From Streptomyces sp. NBC_00539 (GTDB lineage Bacteria; Actinomycetota; Actinomycetes; Streptomycetales; Streptomycetaceae), in assembly GCF_036346105.1 (NCBI RefSeq), contig NZ_CP107812.1, positions 1 through 64,000 of the forward strand: a stretch of 64,000 bases of DNA. The letters run 5' to 3'. Each line of letters begins with the position of its first letter. Position 1 is the first letter of the stretch. The position numbers and the translations under genes were made by a program. Under the pieces are notes generated by a model, which was not told the origin of the DNA, did no database searches, and worked only from the letters and a program-made list of their open reading frames with translations. This document shows, piece after piece, positions 8,577 through 15,950 of this stretch.

Positions 8577-9968
8577 TCAGCCGGAGGTGGCGAGTGCCCG
8601 GGCGGGCTGTGTCTGCTCGTATGCGTGGCCGACCCGCAGGAGCGTGGGTTCTCCGAGGGGCCGGCCGAGCAGCTGCATGCCGATGGGCAGGCCCGCCTCG
8701 TCGTGGCCGACCGGAACGGTCAGGGCGGGCACTCCGGTGATGTTGGCGGGGGCGCAGAGGCGTACGTAGGCGTCGGAGACGCTCTCGGTGGTGCCGTCGG
8801 GCCAGGTGACGGTCTCCTCGTCAACCCGGACCGCGGGCAGGGGGACACTCGGGGCGGCGATCACGTCGACCTCCTCCAGCATCCGTGCCCACCGCGCGCG
8901 CATGAGCGTGCGGGAGCGCTGGGCGCGCAGGTAGTCACCGGCGCTCATCAGCTCGCTCGCCTCCAGGAGGATGCGGACGTCCTCCTGGTACCGCTCGGGG
9001 ACCGCGCGCAGACTGCGCTCGTGGTAGGCGCCGGCTTCGGGCACCATCAGGCCCCACTGGGTGGCCTGGATGTAGCGGGTCATCGGGATGTCGACTTCGA
9101 CGAGCCGCGCGCCCAGGGCTTCCAGTTGTGCGACGGCGTCCCGGACGGCGGTCTCCACCCGCGGGTGGACGTGGTCGAAGTAGTAGGTGCGCGGCAGGCC
9201 GATGCGTAGCCCGGTCAGGTCCGTCCCGGCACCGGGCCGGTAGTCCGCGGCGGACACGGACAGCGAGGCGGGGTCGCGCGGGTCGTGTCCGGCCAGCGCG
9301 GTCAGGACCAGGGCGGCGTCCTCGACGGTGCGGGTGATCGGGCCGACGTGGTCCAGCGACCAGGACAGGGAGGTGACGCCGTGACGGGGGACGAGCCCGT
9401 AGGTCGGCTTGAGGCCGACGACCCCGTTGAGCGCGGCGGGCACCCGGATGGACCCGCCGGTGTCGGTGCCCAGGGCGAAGGTGGCGGTGCCCGAGGCCAC
9501 GGCGACCGCGGAACCGCCGCTGGAGCCGTCGGCGACCCGGCCGCGGTGGCGGGCGTTTCGGGTCTGCGGGGTGGTCAGGCCGAACGCGAATTCGTGGGTG
9601 TGGGTCTTGCCGAGCAGGATCGCACCGGCCGCGCCCAGCCGGGCGGCGACCGTGCTGTCCGCTGTTGCGCGGTGGCCGGCGCGGACCCGGGAGCTGGCGG
9701 TGGTGGCCATCCCCTCGACGTCGATCAGGTCTTTGAGCCCCATCGGGATGCCGTGCAGGGGTCCCCGGTGGCGGCCCTGCGCCACTTCGTGTGCGGCTTC
9801 GCCGGCCGCCCGGCGCGCCTGCTCCGCCGTGACCGTGACGTAGGCGCCGAGGTGGGGGTCCGCCTCCTCGATGCGGTCGAGGACGGAATCGACCAGTTCG
9901 ACGGGGGACAGCCGCCGGGCGCGTATCGCGTCCGCGGCGGCGGCGAGGGGCAGTTCATACGGTTGCAT
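8577..9968 (-). CDS. Amidase-signature hydrolase
   Basis: 463 aa from the ATG at 9968. The amidase signature is complete: GLKDLIDVEG gives the catalytic Lys near residue 78, DGSSGGSAVAVASG the cis-Ser, and DTGGSIRVPAALNGVVGLKP the nucleophilic Ser. The family hydrolyses amide bonds of small molecules or, as GatA, transfers ammonia on Glu-tRNA. Here the partner is a small AtzG-like protein whose frame overlaps the start by 14 bp, the arrangement known for AtzE/AtzG (carboxybiuret hydrolase). The substrate cannot be deduced. It belongs to an operon with the MBL hydrolase. Confidence 0.88.
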   Translation of the reverse strand: MQPYELPLAAAADAIRARRLSPVELVDSVLDRIEEADPHLGAYVTVTAEQARRAAGEAAHEVAQGRHRGPLHGIPMGLKDLIDVEGMATTASSRVRAGHRATADSTVAARLGAAGAILLGKTHTHEFAFGLTTPQTRNARHRGRVADGSSGGSAVAVASGTATFALGTDTGGSIRVPAALNGVVGLKPTYGLVPRHGVTSLSWSLDHVGPITRTVEDAALVLTALAGHDPRDPASLSVSAADYRPGAGTDLTGLRIGLPRTYYFDHVHPRVETAVRDAVAQLEALGARLVEVDIPMTRYIQATQWGLMVPEAGAYHERSLRAVPERYQEDVRILLEASELMSAGDYLRAQRSRTLMRARWARMLEEVDVIAAPSVPLPAVRVDEETVTWPDGTTESVSDAYVRLCAPANITGVPALTVPVGHDEAGLPIGMQLLGRPLGEPTLLRVGHAYEQTQPARALATSG

Positions 9969-10173
9969 CGCGCTTTTCTTCCTCGTGCTGTGCGGCGCGG
10001 TAGGCGGCGGCGGGCGGGACGTCCGCGAAGTCCAGCTCGTGCAGGACCTTGACGACGCTGTGGATGTGGTTGGCGACCGCGGCGACGGCTGCGTGGCGCT
10101 CGGCGGGGAGGACCAGGCCGGTTCGGGCGGCCCAGCGGGCGGCCTCGGGCGGGGTGAGTTCGTCAGCGGCCAT
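9955..10173 (-). CDS. AtzG-like (DUF4089) small subunit
   Basis: 72 aa, acidic and helical: MAADELTPPEAARWAARTGL, then LPAERHAAVAAVANHIHSVV. The size, helical pattern and position before an amidase gene fit DUF4089/AtzG proteins, which adopt a GatC-like fold and stabilise their amidase partner. Ribosome site GAAAGG at the ATG. It overlaps the amidase start, so translation is probably coupled. Confidence 0.75.
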   Translation of the reverse strand: MAADELTPPEAARWAARTGLVLPAERHAAVAAVANHIHSVVKVLHELDFADVPPAAAYRAAQHEEEKRDATV

Positions 10174-10263
10174 GGGGTTCTGCCTTTCGGTGGAGGGGGG
10201 AGCGGTGGCGTGGCCGACGCCCGGAAGGCCGATGGGGCGGCGGCCGGCGGCTCGCGCCGGGTC

Positions 10264-10350
10264 GGGCGCGCACGGTTCGTCCGGCGCGCACGGTTCGTCC
10301 GGCGGACGGACCGTGCGGCGGACGGACCGTGCGGCGGACGGGCCGCGCGG
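10264..10350. repeat. Tandem and inverted minisatellite between operon genes
   Basis: Two tandem 18-mers (GGCGCGCACGGTTCGTCC) are followed by two tandem 16-mers (GGCGGACGGACCGTGC) and a third partial copy. GCACGGTTCGTCC and GGACGGACCGTGC are inverted copies with one mismatch, so the block can fold into alternative hairpins. It sits immediately after the MBL stop and upstream of the AtzG-like gene, where it could attenuate or process the operon transcript. Confidence 0.7.
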
Positions 10351-11283
10351 TCAGGCCGCGCCGGCGGGGAGCTCGGCGCCGTGCTCGGCGAGGAGCCGGT
10401 AGCGGCCGTTCTCCCGGCGGACGGTGCCACCGGTGGGCTGCGGGAAGTGGGTACCCAGGAGCAGCGCGTCGGTGTCCGCCAGAGCGTCCAGGAGCCGGGC
10501 GCGGGTGCGGACGGCCTGGGCGGGGTCGATGTCGACGCAGCTGTTCACGTGGGGGTGGGACAGCTGGACGGGGTGGTGGATGCTGTCGCCGGTGATCAGC
10601 GCGCGGCGGTCGCTGCCGCGCAGTTCCACGGCGACTTGTCCCGGGGTGTGGCCCGGGGCGGGGAGGAGGAGGACGCCGGGGGCCACCTCGTGCCCTCGCG
10701 CGGGGACGTCCACGAGGTCGTACTGTGCGGCGTCGCGGACGGGGGTGACGGAGTCGCGGAACATCTGGCGTCGGGGCTCGTCCAGGTCGGCGGTGGCCCA
10801 GTGGTCCCACTCGGTGCGGCTCGCGAGGTAGCGGGCGTTGGGGAAGGTGGGTACCCAGTCCCCGCCGGTGAGGCGGGTGTTCCAGCCGACGTGATCGGTG
10901 TGCAGGTGGGTGGTGATCACCAGGTCCACGGACTCGGGCGGGAAGCCGGCTGCTGCAAGGCGCTGGGGGAAGTCGGTGCGAAGGCCGTTCCAGGCGGGGT
11001 TGGCCCGCGGCTTGTCGTTGCCGATGCCGGTGTCGACGACGATCCGCAGCCCGCCGGCCTCCACGGCGAAGCTGTGGCTCGCCAGCCGCGGCACGTCGGC
11101 GTCGGCGAAGTCGGGGCGCAGCCACGGTGCCTCGTCCAGAACCTCCCGGGTCGCGTCCGGCAGCAGCCAGGGCCCGGTCTGGCGGGGCAGTTCGACCTCG
11201 TCGACGCGTCGCACGACGAGATCGCCGAGGTTCCAACCCGTGCTGGCGCGGGAGTCGGCCGGACGGGGCGTGGCGGTGTCCAC
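10351..11283 (-). CDS. MBL-fold metallohydrolase
   Basis: 310 aa from the GTG at 11283 (AAAGGA 7 nt upstream). The metal-binding motif is TTHLHTDHVGW, with a later His in PAPGHTPGQVAVE, an Asp in ITGDSIHH and a final His in LLGTHFPQP. The closest types are quorum-quenching lactonases and related di-zinc hydrolases. It is the promoter-proximal member of a run with the AtzG-like and amidase genes, so a two-step degradation (ring opening, then amide cleavage) is plausible but inferred. Confidence 0.85.
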   Translation of the reverse strand: MDTATPRPADSRASTGWNLGDLVVRRVDEVELPRQTGPWLLPDATREVLDEAPWLRPDFADADVPRLASHSFAVEAGGLRIVVDTGIGNDKPRANPAWNGLRTDFPQRLAAAGFPPESVDLVITTHLHTDHVGWNTRLTGGDWVPTFPNARYLASRTEWDHWATADLDEPRRQMFRDSVTPVRDAAQYDLVDVPARGHEVAPGVLLLPAPGHTPGQVAVELRGSDRRALITGDSIHHPVQLSHPHVNSCVDIDPAQAVRTRARLLDALADTDALLLGTHFPQPTGGTVRRENGRYRLLAEHGAELPAGAA

Positions 11284-11318
11284 CGGCGGGTCCTTTCTGT
11301 GGGGCGGGCAGGGACACG

Positions 11319-11374
11319 TCTCACCTACGACCAACAAACGCAAATTTTTTTGCGTTTGTTGGTCGTAGGTGAGA
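11319..11374. promoter_or_regulatory. Perfect 56-bp palindrome (26-bp arms, TTTT loop)
   Basis: Arms 11319-11344 and 11349-11374 are perfectly complementary around a four-T loop. The palindrome lies between the MBL start (36 bp away) and the TetR stop. Its core ACGCAAA...TTTGCGT resembles ACGCGAAAGAATTGCGT at 12001-12017, just upstream of the TetR start. It may be a terminator for tetR, a TetR operator for the MBL operon, or both. A second short palindrome (AAAAGC...GCTTTT, about 11394-11414) overlaps the TetR stop. Confidence 0.7.
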
Positions 11375-11412
11375 GTAGGCCTCACGCCCCTCGAAAAGCA
11401 AACGTTTAGCTT

Positions 11413-11988
11413 TTAGCCGCCCGAGGCCGGCCTTGGGCCGAGCACCGCCGCCACGAGACGGTCGGTGTAGGCCGACGACAGGTCCGAGGGGCGGAACAGG
11501 ATGCGGTACAGGAGGGGGGCGACGACGGCGTCCAGCAGGGTCTCCACCTCGGGCACGGCCTCCCCGCGCCCGGCCGCGCGCACCCCAATGGCCTTCAGCT
11601 GCTCGGCGGCGTAGTCGGAGCAGCGCAGCGCATTGCCCTGCTCGGGATCCCCCAGCAGGGCGTCGCGGACGTACGTGCGGCCCGCCATGGAAGACATCTC
11701 CTCCGCGAACTGCACCGCCCACGCCGCCAGGTCCGCCCGCAGGTCACCGTGGTCGGCCGGCGGGGCATCGGGGCGCAACCGTTCGACGGCCACGTCCGAC
11801 AGCAGCTCCCGCAGGTCCCCCCAGCGCCGGTAGATGGTGGACGGCGTCACTCCCGCGCGGGCTGCGATCAGCGGCACGGTGAGCGCGTCCCGGCCCACCT
11901 CTGCCTCCAGATCACGGACGGCCTGGTGCACGGACTGCTGGACGCGGGCGCTGCGCCCGCCGGGGCGCGAGGTGGGTCGGGCACTCAT
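11413..11988 (-). CDS. TetR/AcrR-family repressor
   Basis: 191 aa. The N-terminal helix-turn-helix includes LTVPLIAARAGVTPSTIYRRW (residues about 38-58). The C-terminal ligand domain is of the TetR_C type seen in many streptomycetes (AVQFAEEMSS...TLLDAVVAPLLYRILF). It lies upstream of, and in the same direction as, the MBL/amidase genes, which it probably controls through the shared ACGC(A/G)AA...TTGCGT motif. Confidence 0.88.
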   Translation of the reverse strand: MSARPTSRPGGRSARVQQSVHQAVRDLEAEVGRDALTVPLIAARAGVTPSTIYRRWGDLRELLSDVAVERLRPDAPPADHGDLRADLAAWAVQFAEEMSSMAGRTYVRDALLGDPEQGNALRCSDYAAEQLKAIGVRAAGRGEAVPEVETLLDAVVAPLLYRILFRPSDLSSAYTDRLVAAVLGPRPASGG

Positions 11989-12000
11989 ACGCCCAGCTTA

Positions 12001-12017
12001 ACGCGAAAGAATTGCGT
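12001..12017. promoter_or_regulatory. Candidate TetR operator
   Basis: ACGCGAAAGAATTGCGT lies 13 bp upstream of the tetR start. Its outer half-sites ACGC and GCGT match the core of the palindrome at 11319-11374. Autoregulation from this position is usual for the family. Confidence 0.4.
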
Positions 12018-12022
12018 CTGCG

Positions 12023-12265
12023 TCAACCACCCGCCCCCGTCGACCACGGGGCGACTCGGTCGACGAGTACGCCTACCGGCAGCGCGGCCAGGCAGCGGCA
12101 AGCGGTCTTCGCCCGGGCCGCGAGGGCCGCGAGGACGCTCACGGCGTAAACGATGCCGCACATCAACGGCACCAGGTCGTCAGCGGTCACATCCACGCGC
12201 ACGACGGGGGCCTCGCGCGCCCGCCGAAAGATCCGCTTCCCCACGGTCGACAGGGCCTGCTTCAA
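12023..12265 (-). pseudogene. C-terminal fragment of another TetR regulator
   Basis: The segment VDVTADDLVPLMCGIVYAVSVL resembles the ligand-domain end of streptomycete TetR proteins. The N-terminal DNA-binding domain is absent and the sequence after AALAAR drifts away from the family. It probably represents the remains of a paralogue beside the intact tetR gene. Recognition rests on one short stretch. Confidence 0.4.
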
Positions 12266-12670
12266 TCGCCACCATCACCGGAATCTCTCTGAAAGCCCAG
12301 CGGCGCAACACGTCCACAGCTTCCGGGCCCAGGTGCGCGCGCCCAACCCCGGCAAGCGCCCACTCCTCTACGACCGCGCGCAGACCCTCGTCTACCCCAG
12401 GCGGCCGCACCCCTGCCGCCGCTGCCCCAACCCGGCGACCTCCTGACCGACGCCGAGGCCCCCGGCCTGGACCGCGCTGAACCGCGCGGCCCGGCGGCGG
12501 ACGCCGTACGGCCAGTGGTGTGACTGAGCGGCTCAGGTAGCGGGTTTCGCCAATTGAAGCGGTCAGCTGTCGCGCATCCCCAGTAGTACGGGGCACATCG
12601 GGAAGCGATGGTGCAACGGCGGCATCCCAAACCCCTGGCAGTCAGCCGCGCGCCGTGACATCGTCCGCAG
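12266..12670. other. Gene-poor stretch with unidentifiable reading frames
   Basis: No intact gene is supported. Open frames on both strands read through this GC-rich stretch, but none shows a ribosome site plus recognisable protein. The motif CGCCAA(T/C)TGAAGCG occurs near 12548 and again near 13057, flanking the next gene. Confidence 0.4.
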
Positions 12671-13066
12671 GTGACCGACGCTGCTGGTGAGGCAATGACC
12701 TCAAGACGCCCGGACGACCGTGCTGCGTCCGCCCTGCGCTTCGCGATGGAACTCATCGCGTGGGTGGCCACACCCTGGGCCCTGGCCAGCCACTCATGGC
12801 TGCTTGCCGCCCTGTCCGTGGTGGCCCTGATCGGCCTTCCGACGTTGTTCTCCACCCCGGGGGACAAAGCCAACGTGATCATCGCTGTGCCGGGCTGGGC
12901 CACGATCCTGCTGGTGCTGCTCCAACTCGCCGCGGCCGTGGTCTCCTCGTGGCTGGCCTGGCCCACCTGGGCGGCGGTCCCCGTGACCCTGCTGGCCGCC
13001 GCCACCCTCGCGACGGAGCGTCGACGCTGGCGATGGCTGGTTTCCACGAACCGACTCGCCAACTGA
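12671..13066 (+). CDS. Small membrane protein, YrdB/DUF2568-like
   Basis: 131 aa from a GTG at 12671; an ATG at 12695 is an alternative. Four hydrophobic segments are visible: LRFAMELIAWVATPWALA, WLLAALSVVALIGLPTLF, PGWATILLVLLQLAAAVV and AAVPVTLLAAATLA. Residues after the second helix (FSTPGDKANV) fit DUF2568/YrdB proteins. Function unknown. Confidence 0.7.
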   Translation: MTDAAGEAMTSRRPDDRAASALRFAMELIAWVATPWALASHSWLLAALSVVALIGLPTLFSTPGDKANVIIAVPGWATILLVLLQLAAAVVSSWLAWPTWAAVPVTLLAAATLATERRRWRWLVSTNRLAN

Positions 13067-13129
13067 AGCGCTCACCCGCTGCGTCCGTCGGCCAGTTGAG
13101 CCGCGGGGCGGCTATGAGCCGCCTGGCGG

Positions 13130-13272
13130 CACCGGGAGCGCGAGGGGCAGCCGGACCCGAAGCTAGGAGCGCCAGACGACTTGCAGCGTGGCTTCCTGGC
13201 GCAGATTCAGTGAGTCAGCCAGTCAACAACCCACTCAGCCAAACTGCGCACCCTCAGGCCAGGAGCGTGACA
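13130..13272. repeat. Solitary right-end copy of the Tn7-like element
   Basis: CAGATTCAGTGAGTCAGCC and the following CCACTCAGCC...CTGCGCA stretch align with the right-end units at 7.0-7.4 kb, and weaker similarity extends left to about 13130. It ends GAGCGTGACA at 13272, whose reverse complement TGTCACGCTC resembles the left tip TGTCGCGCTG at 825. It is therefore a relic of a second insertion or the true right end of a larger 825-13272 element. Confidence 0.6.
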
Positions 13273-13403
13273 CCGCCGCCATCGCTCGGATCAAAACCCC
13301 CATCGGAATCACGGAGATCACGGGCAAGGAACCCGCCACGATCGTGGTGAGCGTCGCGGCCGACCTGCTCCGGACCTTCGAACAGGAAGAACGTGCTGAG
13401 TGA
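13273..13403 (+). pseudogene. 3' remnant of an interrupted gene
   Basis: Directly after the solitary transposon end, an open frame encodes AAIARIKTPIGITEITGKEP and ends LRTFEQEERAE before a TGA. This composition looks like real protein, whereas the upstream part of the same frame is transposon-end DNA. It is best read as the C-terminal piece of a gene cut by the insertion. Its 5' part is not found at the left end (825), which argues that a deletion followed. Confidence 0.5.
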
Positions 13404-13460
13404 ACGTCACCACGCGACTGGCCGTACCGTGGGGGATCGGCTCCGAAGAAGGGAACGCGC

Positions 13461-13889
13461 GTGCGGTACAGGGTGACGGTGGATGTCGCGGCATCACCGG
13501 AGCGGGTGTGGGAGGTGCTGGCCGACATCGAGGGCTGGCCTCGCTGGACGGTGTCGAAGACGAGCGTACGGCTGTTGTCCGGCGGCCCGGTGGCGGTCGG
13601 GAGCGAGGCGGAGGTCCGGCAGCTCAAGCTGGCGACCGAGGTGTGGCAGGTCACCGAGATGGAGGCCGGGCGCAGCTTCGAGTGGCGCTCCCAGAATCCG
13701 GTGTTCACCACGATCAGTACGCACCAGATCGAGCCGCTCGGCGCGGGCCGGTCCCGCGTCGTGCTCGGCCTGCAGCAGAAGGGTTTCATGGCGCCGCTGC
13801 TCGCGCTGGCGTACGGCAAGCTGACTCGCCGGTACGTCGACATGGAGGCGGCCGGGCTGAAGCGGTACTGCGAGGCGATGGGCGGCTGA
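13461..13889 (+). CDS. SRPBCC-family (polyketide cyclase/START-like) protein
   Basis: 142 aa from a GTG at 13461 (AAGGGA upstream). The opening MRYRVTVDVAASPERVWEVL, followed by ADIEGWPRW, is the hallmark of the SRPBCC helix-grip fold, which binds hydrophobic ligands. The C-terminal helix LAYGKLTRRYVDMEAAGLKR is typical. No operon partner is evident. Confidence 0.87.
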   Translation: MRYRVTVDVAASPERVWEVLADIEGWPRWTVSKTSVRLLSGGPVAVGSEAEVRQLKLATEVWQVTEMEAGRSFEWRSQNPVFTTISTHQIEPLGAGRSRVVLGLQQKGFMAPLLALAYGKLTRRYVDMEAAGLKRYCEAMGG

Positions 13890-14236
13890 GCGCACGGGGC
13901 CGGAGCCCCGCACCGCCCGTCTCAGGCGCGCCACTTACGGAAGACGCGCCGTACTGAGGTGCCGCGCCTGAGCATGCCGCGGCACCGGAGCACGGTCCTG
14001 AACTGGATCGTGGCCGTCCCGGCCAGGCCCGCGGCGGAACCGGGCGGCGACATGACGACCAGCACGGAACAGATCACCGGCGAAACGGGCGCCCTGGATC
14101 TGATGCGCTGGTACCTCGCCGCTGACCCGGAAGCCGTCGTTGCCGCCGCGGCGGCGGGCGCCGTGAGCCCGACTGCGGGCCGCCTGCATGCACCAGCGGG
14201 CCTCGGGGCTGCTGACCGAAATGCTGGCCGCCATAG
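13890..14236. other. Degenerate stretch before the permease fragment
   Basis: A frame from 14054 reads MTTSTEQITGETGALDLMRW and then loses coherence; another carries HQRASGLLTEMLAAIALPAG. They may be two frameshifted parts of one decayed gene. The usual N-terminal membrane anchor of the permease downstream is not found here. Confidence 0.35.
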
Positions 14237-14788
14237 CCCTGCCCGCCGGCCTACGTCCAGTCACTGGCCGAGGATCTGGCCGCGACCGGCTGCAAGGTGG
14301 AGAACACGGTGCCCGGATGCGGCATCCAAGTCCGCGGCTTCCTCTCCCGCAGCCTGTACGTCAACAAGATGTTCAACTACATCGGGCTCGGAACGGGGGT
14401 ACTGCCCCTGCTCCTGGGCGCGTTCGTCGCGGGCCCGCTGATCGGGCGCGAGCTGGGATCGGGGACCTACCGACTCCAGTGGACCCAATCGGTCAGTCCG
14501 GCCCGCTGGCTCGGCGCCAAGCTGGCGGTGCCGGTCGCCGGCGTACTCCTCGTCCTCCCCGCGTTCGTGCTCCTCGCCGCCTGGATCCGGCGGGAATCGG
14601 TGAGCACCTGGTATCCGCTTCAGTGGAACGACCTCGCCGTCTACCAGGTGATCGGGCCGGTGGCGGTGAGTTACGCCCTCCTCGGCATCGCGGTCGGCGC
14701 CATGGCCGGCCTGATGATCGGACGCACGGTACCCGCCATGGCAGCGGCCGTCACCGCGGTCGGGCTCATCTCGGCTGCCCTCGTCCTC
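14237..14788 (+). pseudogene. ABC-2 type permease, middle part (5' portion of split gene)
   Basis: The segment contains GVLPLLLGAFVAGPLIGREL, then GTYRLQWTQSVSPARWLGAK and further hydrophobic helices up to VTAVGLISAALVL, the typical core of streptomycete ABC-2 permeases. An in-frame stop at 14234 precedes it, so the N-terminus is lost. At about 14788 the frame passes straight into the C-terminal part of an SMI1/KNR4 protein instead of the permease end. The missing permease end is on the opposite strand at 15737-15950. Confidence 0.75.
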
Positions 14789-15545
14789 GAACTCCTGCGG
14801 ACCCCGCGCGGCGGCGAGAGCGGCCCGGCCCCGGTTCCCGCCGGCGACCGGAACCCCGACGGCCTGTCGTGGCTCGTCCGGCCCGGCGGGCTGCGGCCCT
14901 GGCAGACATCGGTCAGCGACTACCGGATGATCCTCGTCGAAGGCGTAGCCCCGGACGAGCTGCCCGCGCTGCTCGGCTCATCGCCCGGCACGGTGCTCTC
15001 CCCGCCCCTGCGGCAGTGGGATGTCACCCGGCACCACCGATCCGGCCAGCAGGTCTTCTCCAGCTACGACGACAAGGCGCTTCTCAGCGTCGGACGGGCC
15101 GGGTCGGGCTGGAGTTTCGCCTTCGAACAGGACCCTTCCGCAGGATTCGACACCGCGCGCTTCGTCTCTCCCGCGCCGGCCGCCTCGGCCGGCGGAGGGT
15201 GGGCGATCGTGATCTGGCACGAGTGGCGCCAGGGCATCGCGCTCTTCCACATGTCGGCCGCCAAGGGTGGCACCCTGCGCTACGCGTTCACCGTGCGCGC
15301 CGGGACGCTCGAAGCCACCGTCGGCGACGTACCTGCCGAACTGACCTCGGCCACCCTCGGGTTCGATGCCCCCGACGGGGACGGCCAGGCCGCGGCGGCA
15401 GCCCGCGTCCTGGACGCCATCGCCCGCCTCCACGGTGTCACCCTGCCTCGCCCTCACCGAGGGCCGGCTGCACACCTTCGAGTCGCTCTCCTGGAGCCGC
15501 CCTCCCGGCCCCGGAGAGGCGTACATGATGATCAGCAGCAGCTAA
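14789..15545 (+). pseudogene. SMI1/KNR4-family protein, C-terminal part (displaced)
   Basis: It begins ELLRTPRGGESGPAPVPAGD, the natural continuation of the SMI1 protein that stops matching at 15951 on the other strand (APVLTAER). It runs through DYRMILVEGVAPDELPALLG and GWSFAFEQDP. Near 15440 a one-base shift is needed to reach the true end, which reads LALTEGRLHTFESLSWSRPP and stops at 15545. It is fused in frame to the permease core, forming a chimera that is unlikely to work. Confidence 0.75.
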
Positions 15546-15654
15546 CCCCGCTGGCCCCGGCCTCGGGACTGGTTGGACCAACAGAACAGTGGGTGGCGGC
15601 AGTGATGATTCCGTTTGTGGGTCTCGTAGATACAACCAGTTGCGAGAACTGCTC

Positions 15655-15695
15655 TGTACCGCTTGTGTGTACCGCCGGTACACACAAGCGGTACA
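15655..15695. terminator. Bidirectional terminator palindrome (20-bp arms)
   Basis: Arms 15655-15674 and 15676-15695 are perfectly complementary around a single C. The palindrome lies between two converging reading frames (stops at 15545 and 15737). Being inside the inverted segment and symmetric, it would serve both orientations equally. Confidence 0.75.
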
Positions 15696-15736
15696 CGTCA
15701 AGCGCTGTCGGTCACGACGTCTCCATGTTGCAGCGG

Positions 15737-15950
15737 TCAGCGGTGCCGGCGGCGCAGGAGCGCGAAGGCCGAGACGATCGCGGCGGCGGCGAGGGTCAGC
15801 ACGAGCGCGCTCTCGACCAGTTGCAGCGGCCAGAAGTGGGACTCGGGGTGATAGCGGGTCCCGATGAATTCGACCGGACCGGAAATGTCCCCCTCGCCCC
15901 CGCGCGCGGGCCCGTCGAGGGTGGGCCAGAACCAGGGGCGGATCAAGGCG
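15737..15950 (-). pseudogene. ABC-2 permease, C-terminal end (displaced)
   Basis: Read on the minus strand it gives LIRPWFWPTLDGPARGGEGD, then FIGTRYHPESHFWPLQLVES and a final helix ALVLTLAAAAIVSAFALLRR. This is the usual C-terminus of ABC-2 permeases (periplasmic loop, H-x-x-S-x-FW-x-x-Q, last helix). It is joined out of frame to the SMI1 N-terminal part. Inverting 14789-15950 would reattach it to the permease core at 14237-14788. Confidence 0.75.

Larger units (their letters stand above)
14789..15950. other. Inverted segment exchanging the 3' ends of two genes
   Basis: Flipping this 1.16-kb block restores both an ABC-2 permease (plus strand) and a full SMI1/KNR4 gene (minus strand), converging on the shared terminator at 15655-15695. 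Only GAAC is shared at the two junctions, so no long inverted repeat explains the flip, and codons around the joints seem to have been lost. No recombinase gene is adjacent. Confidence 0.7.
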
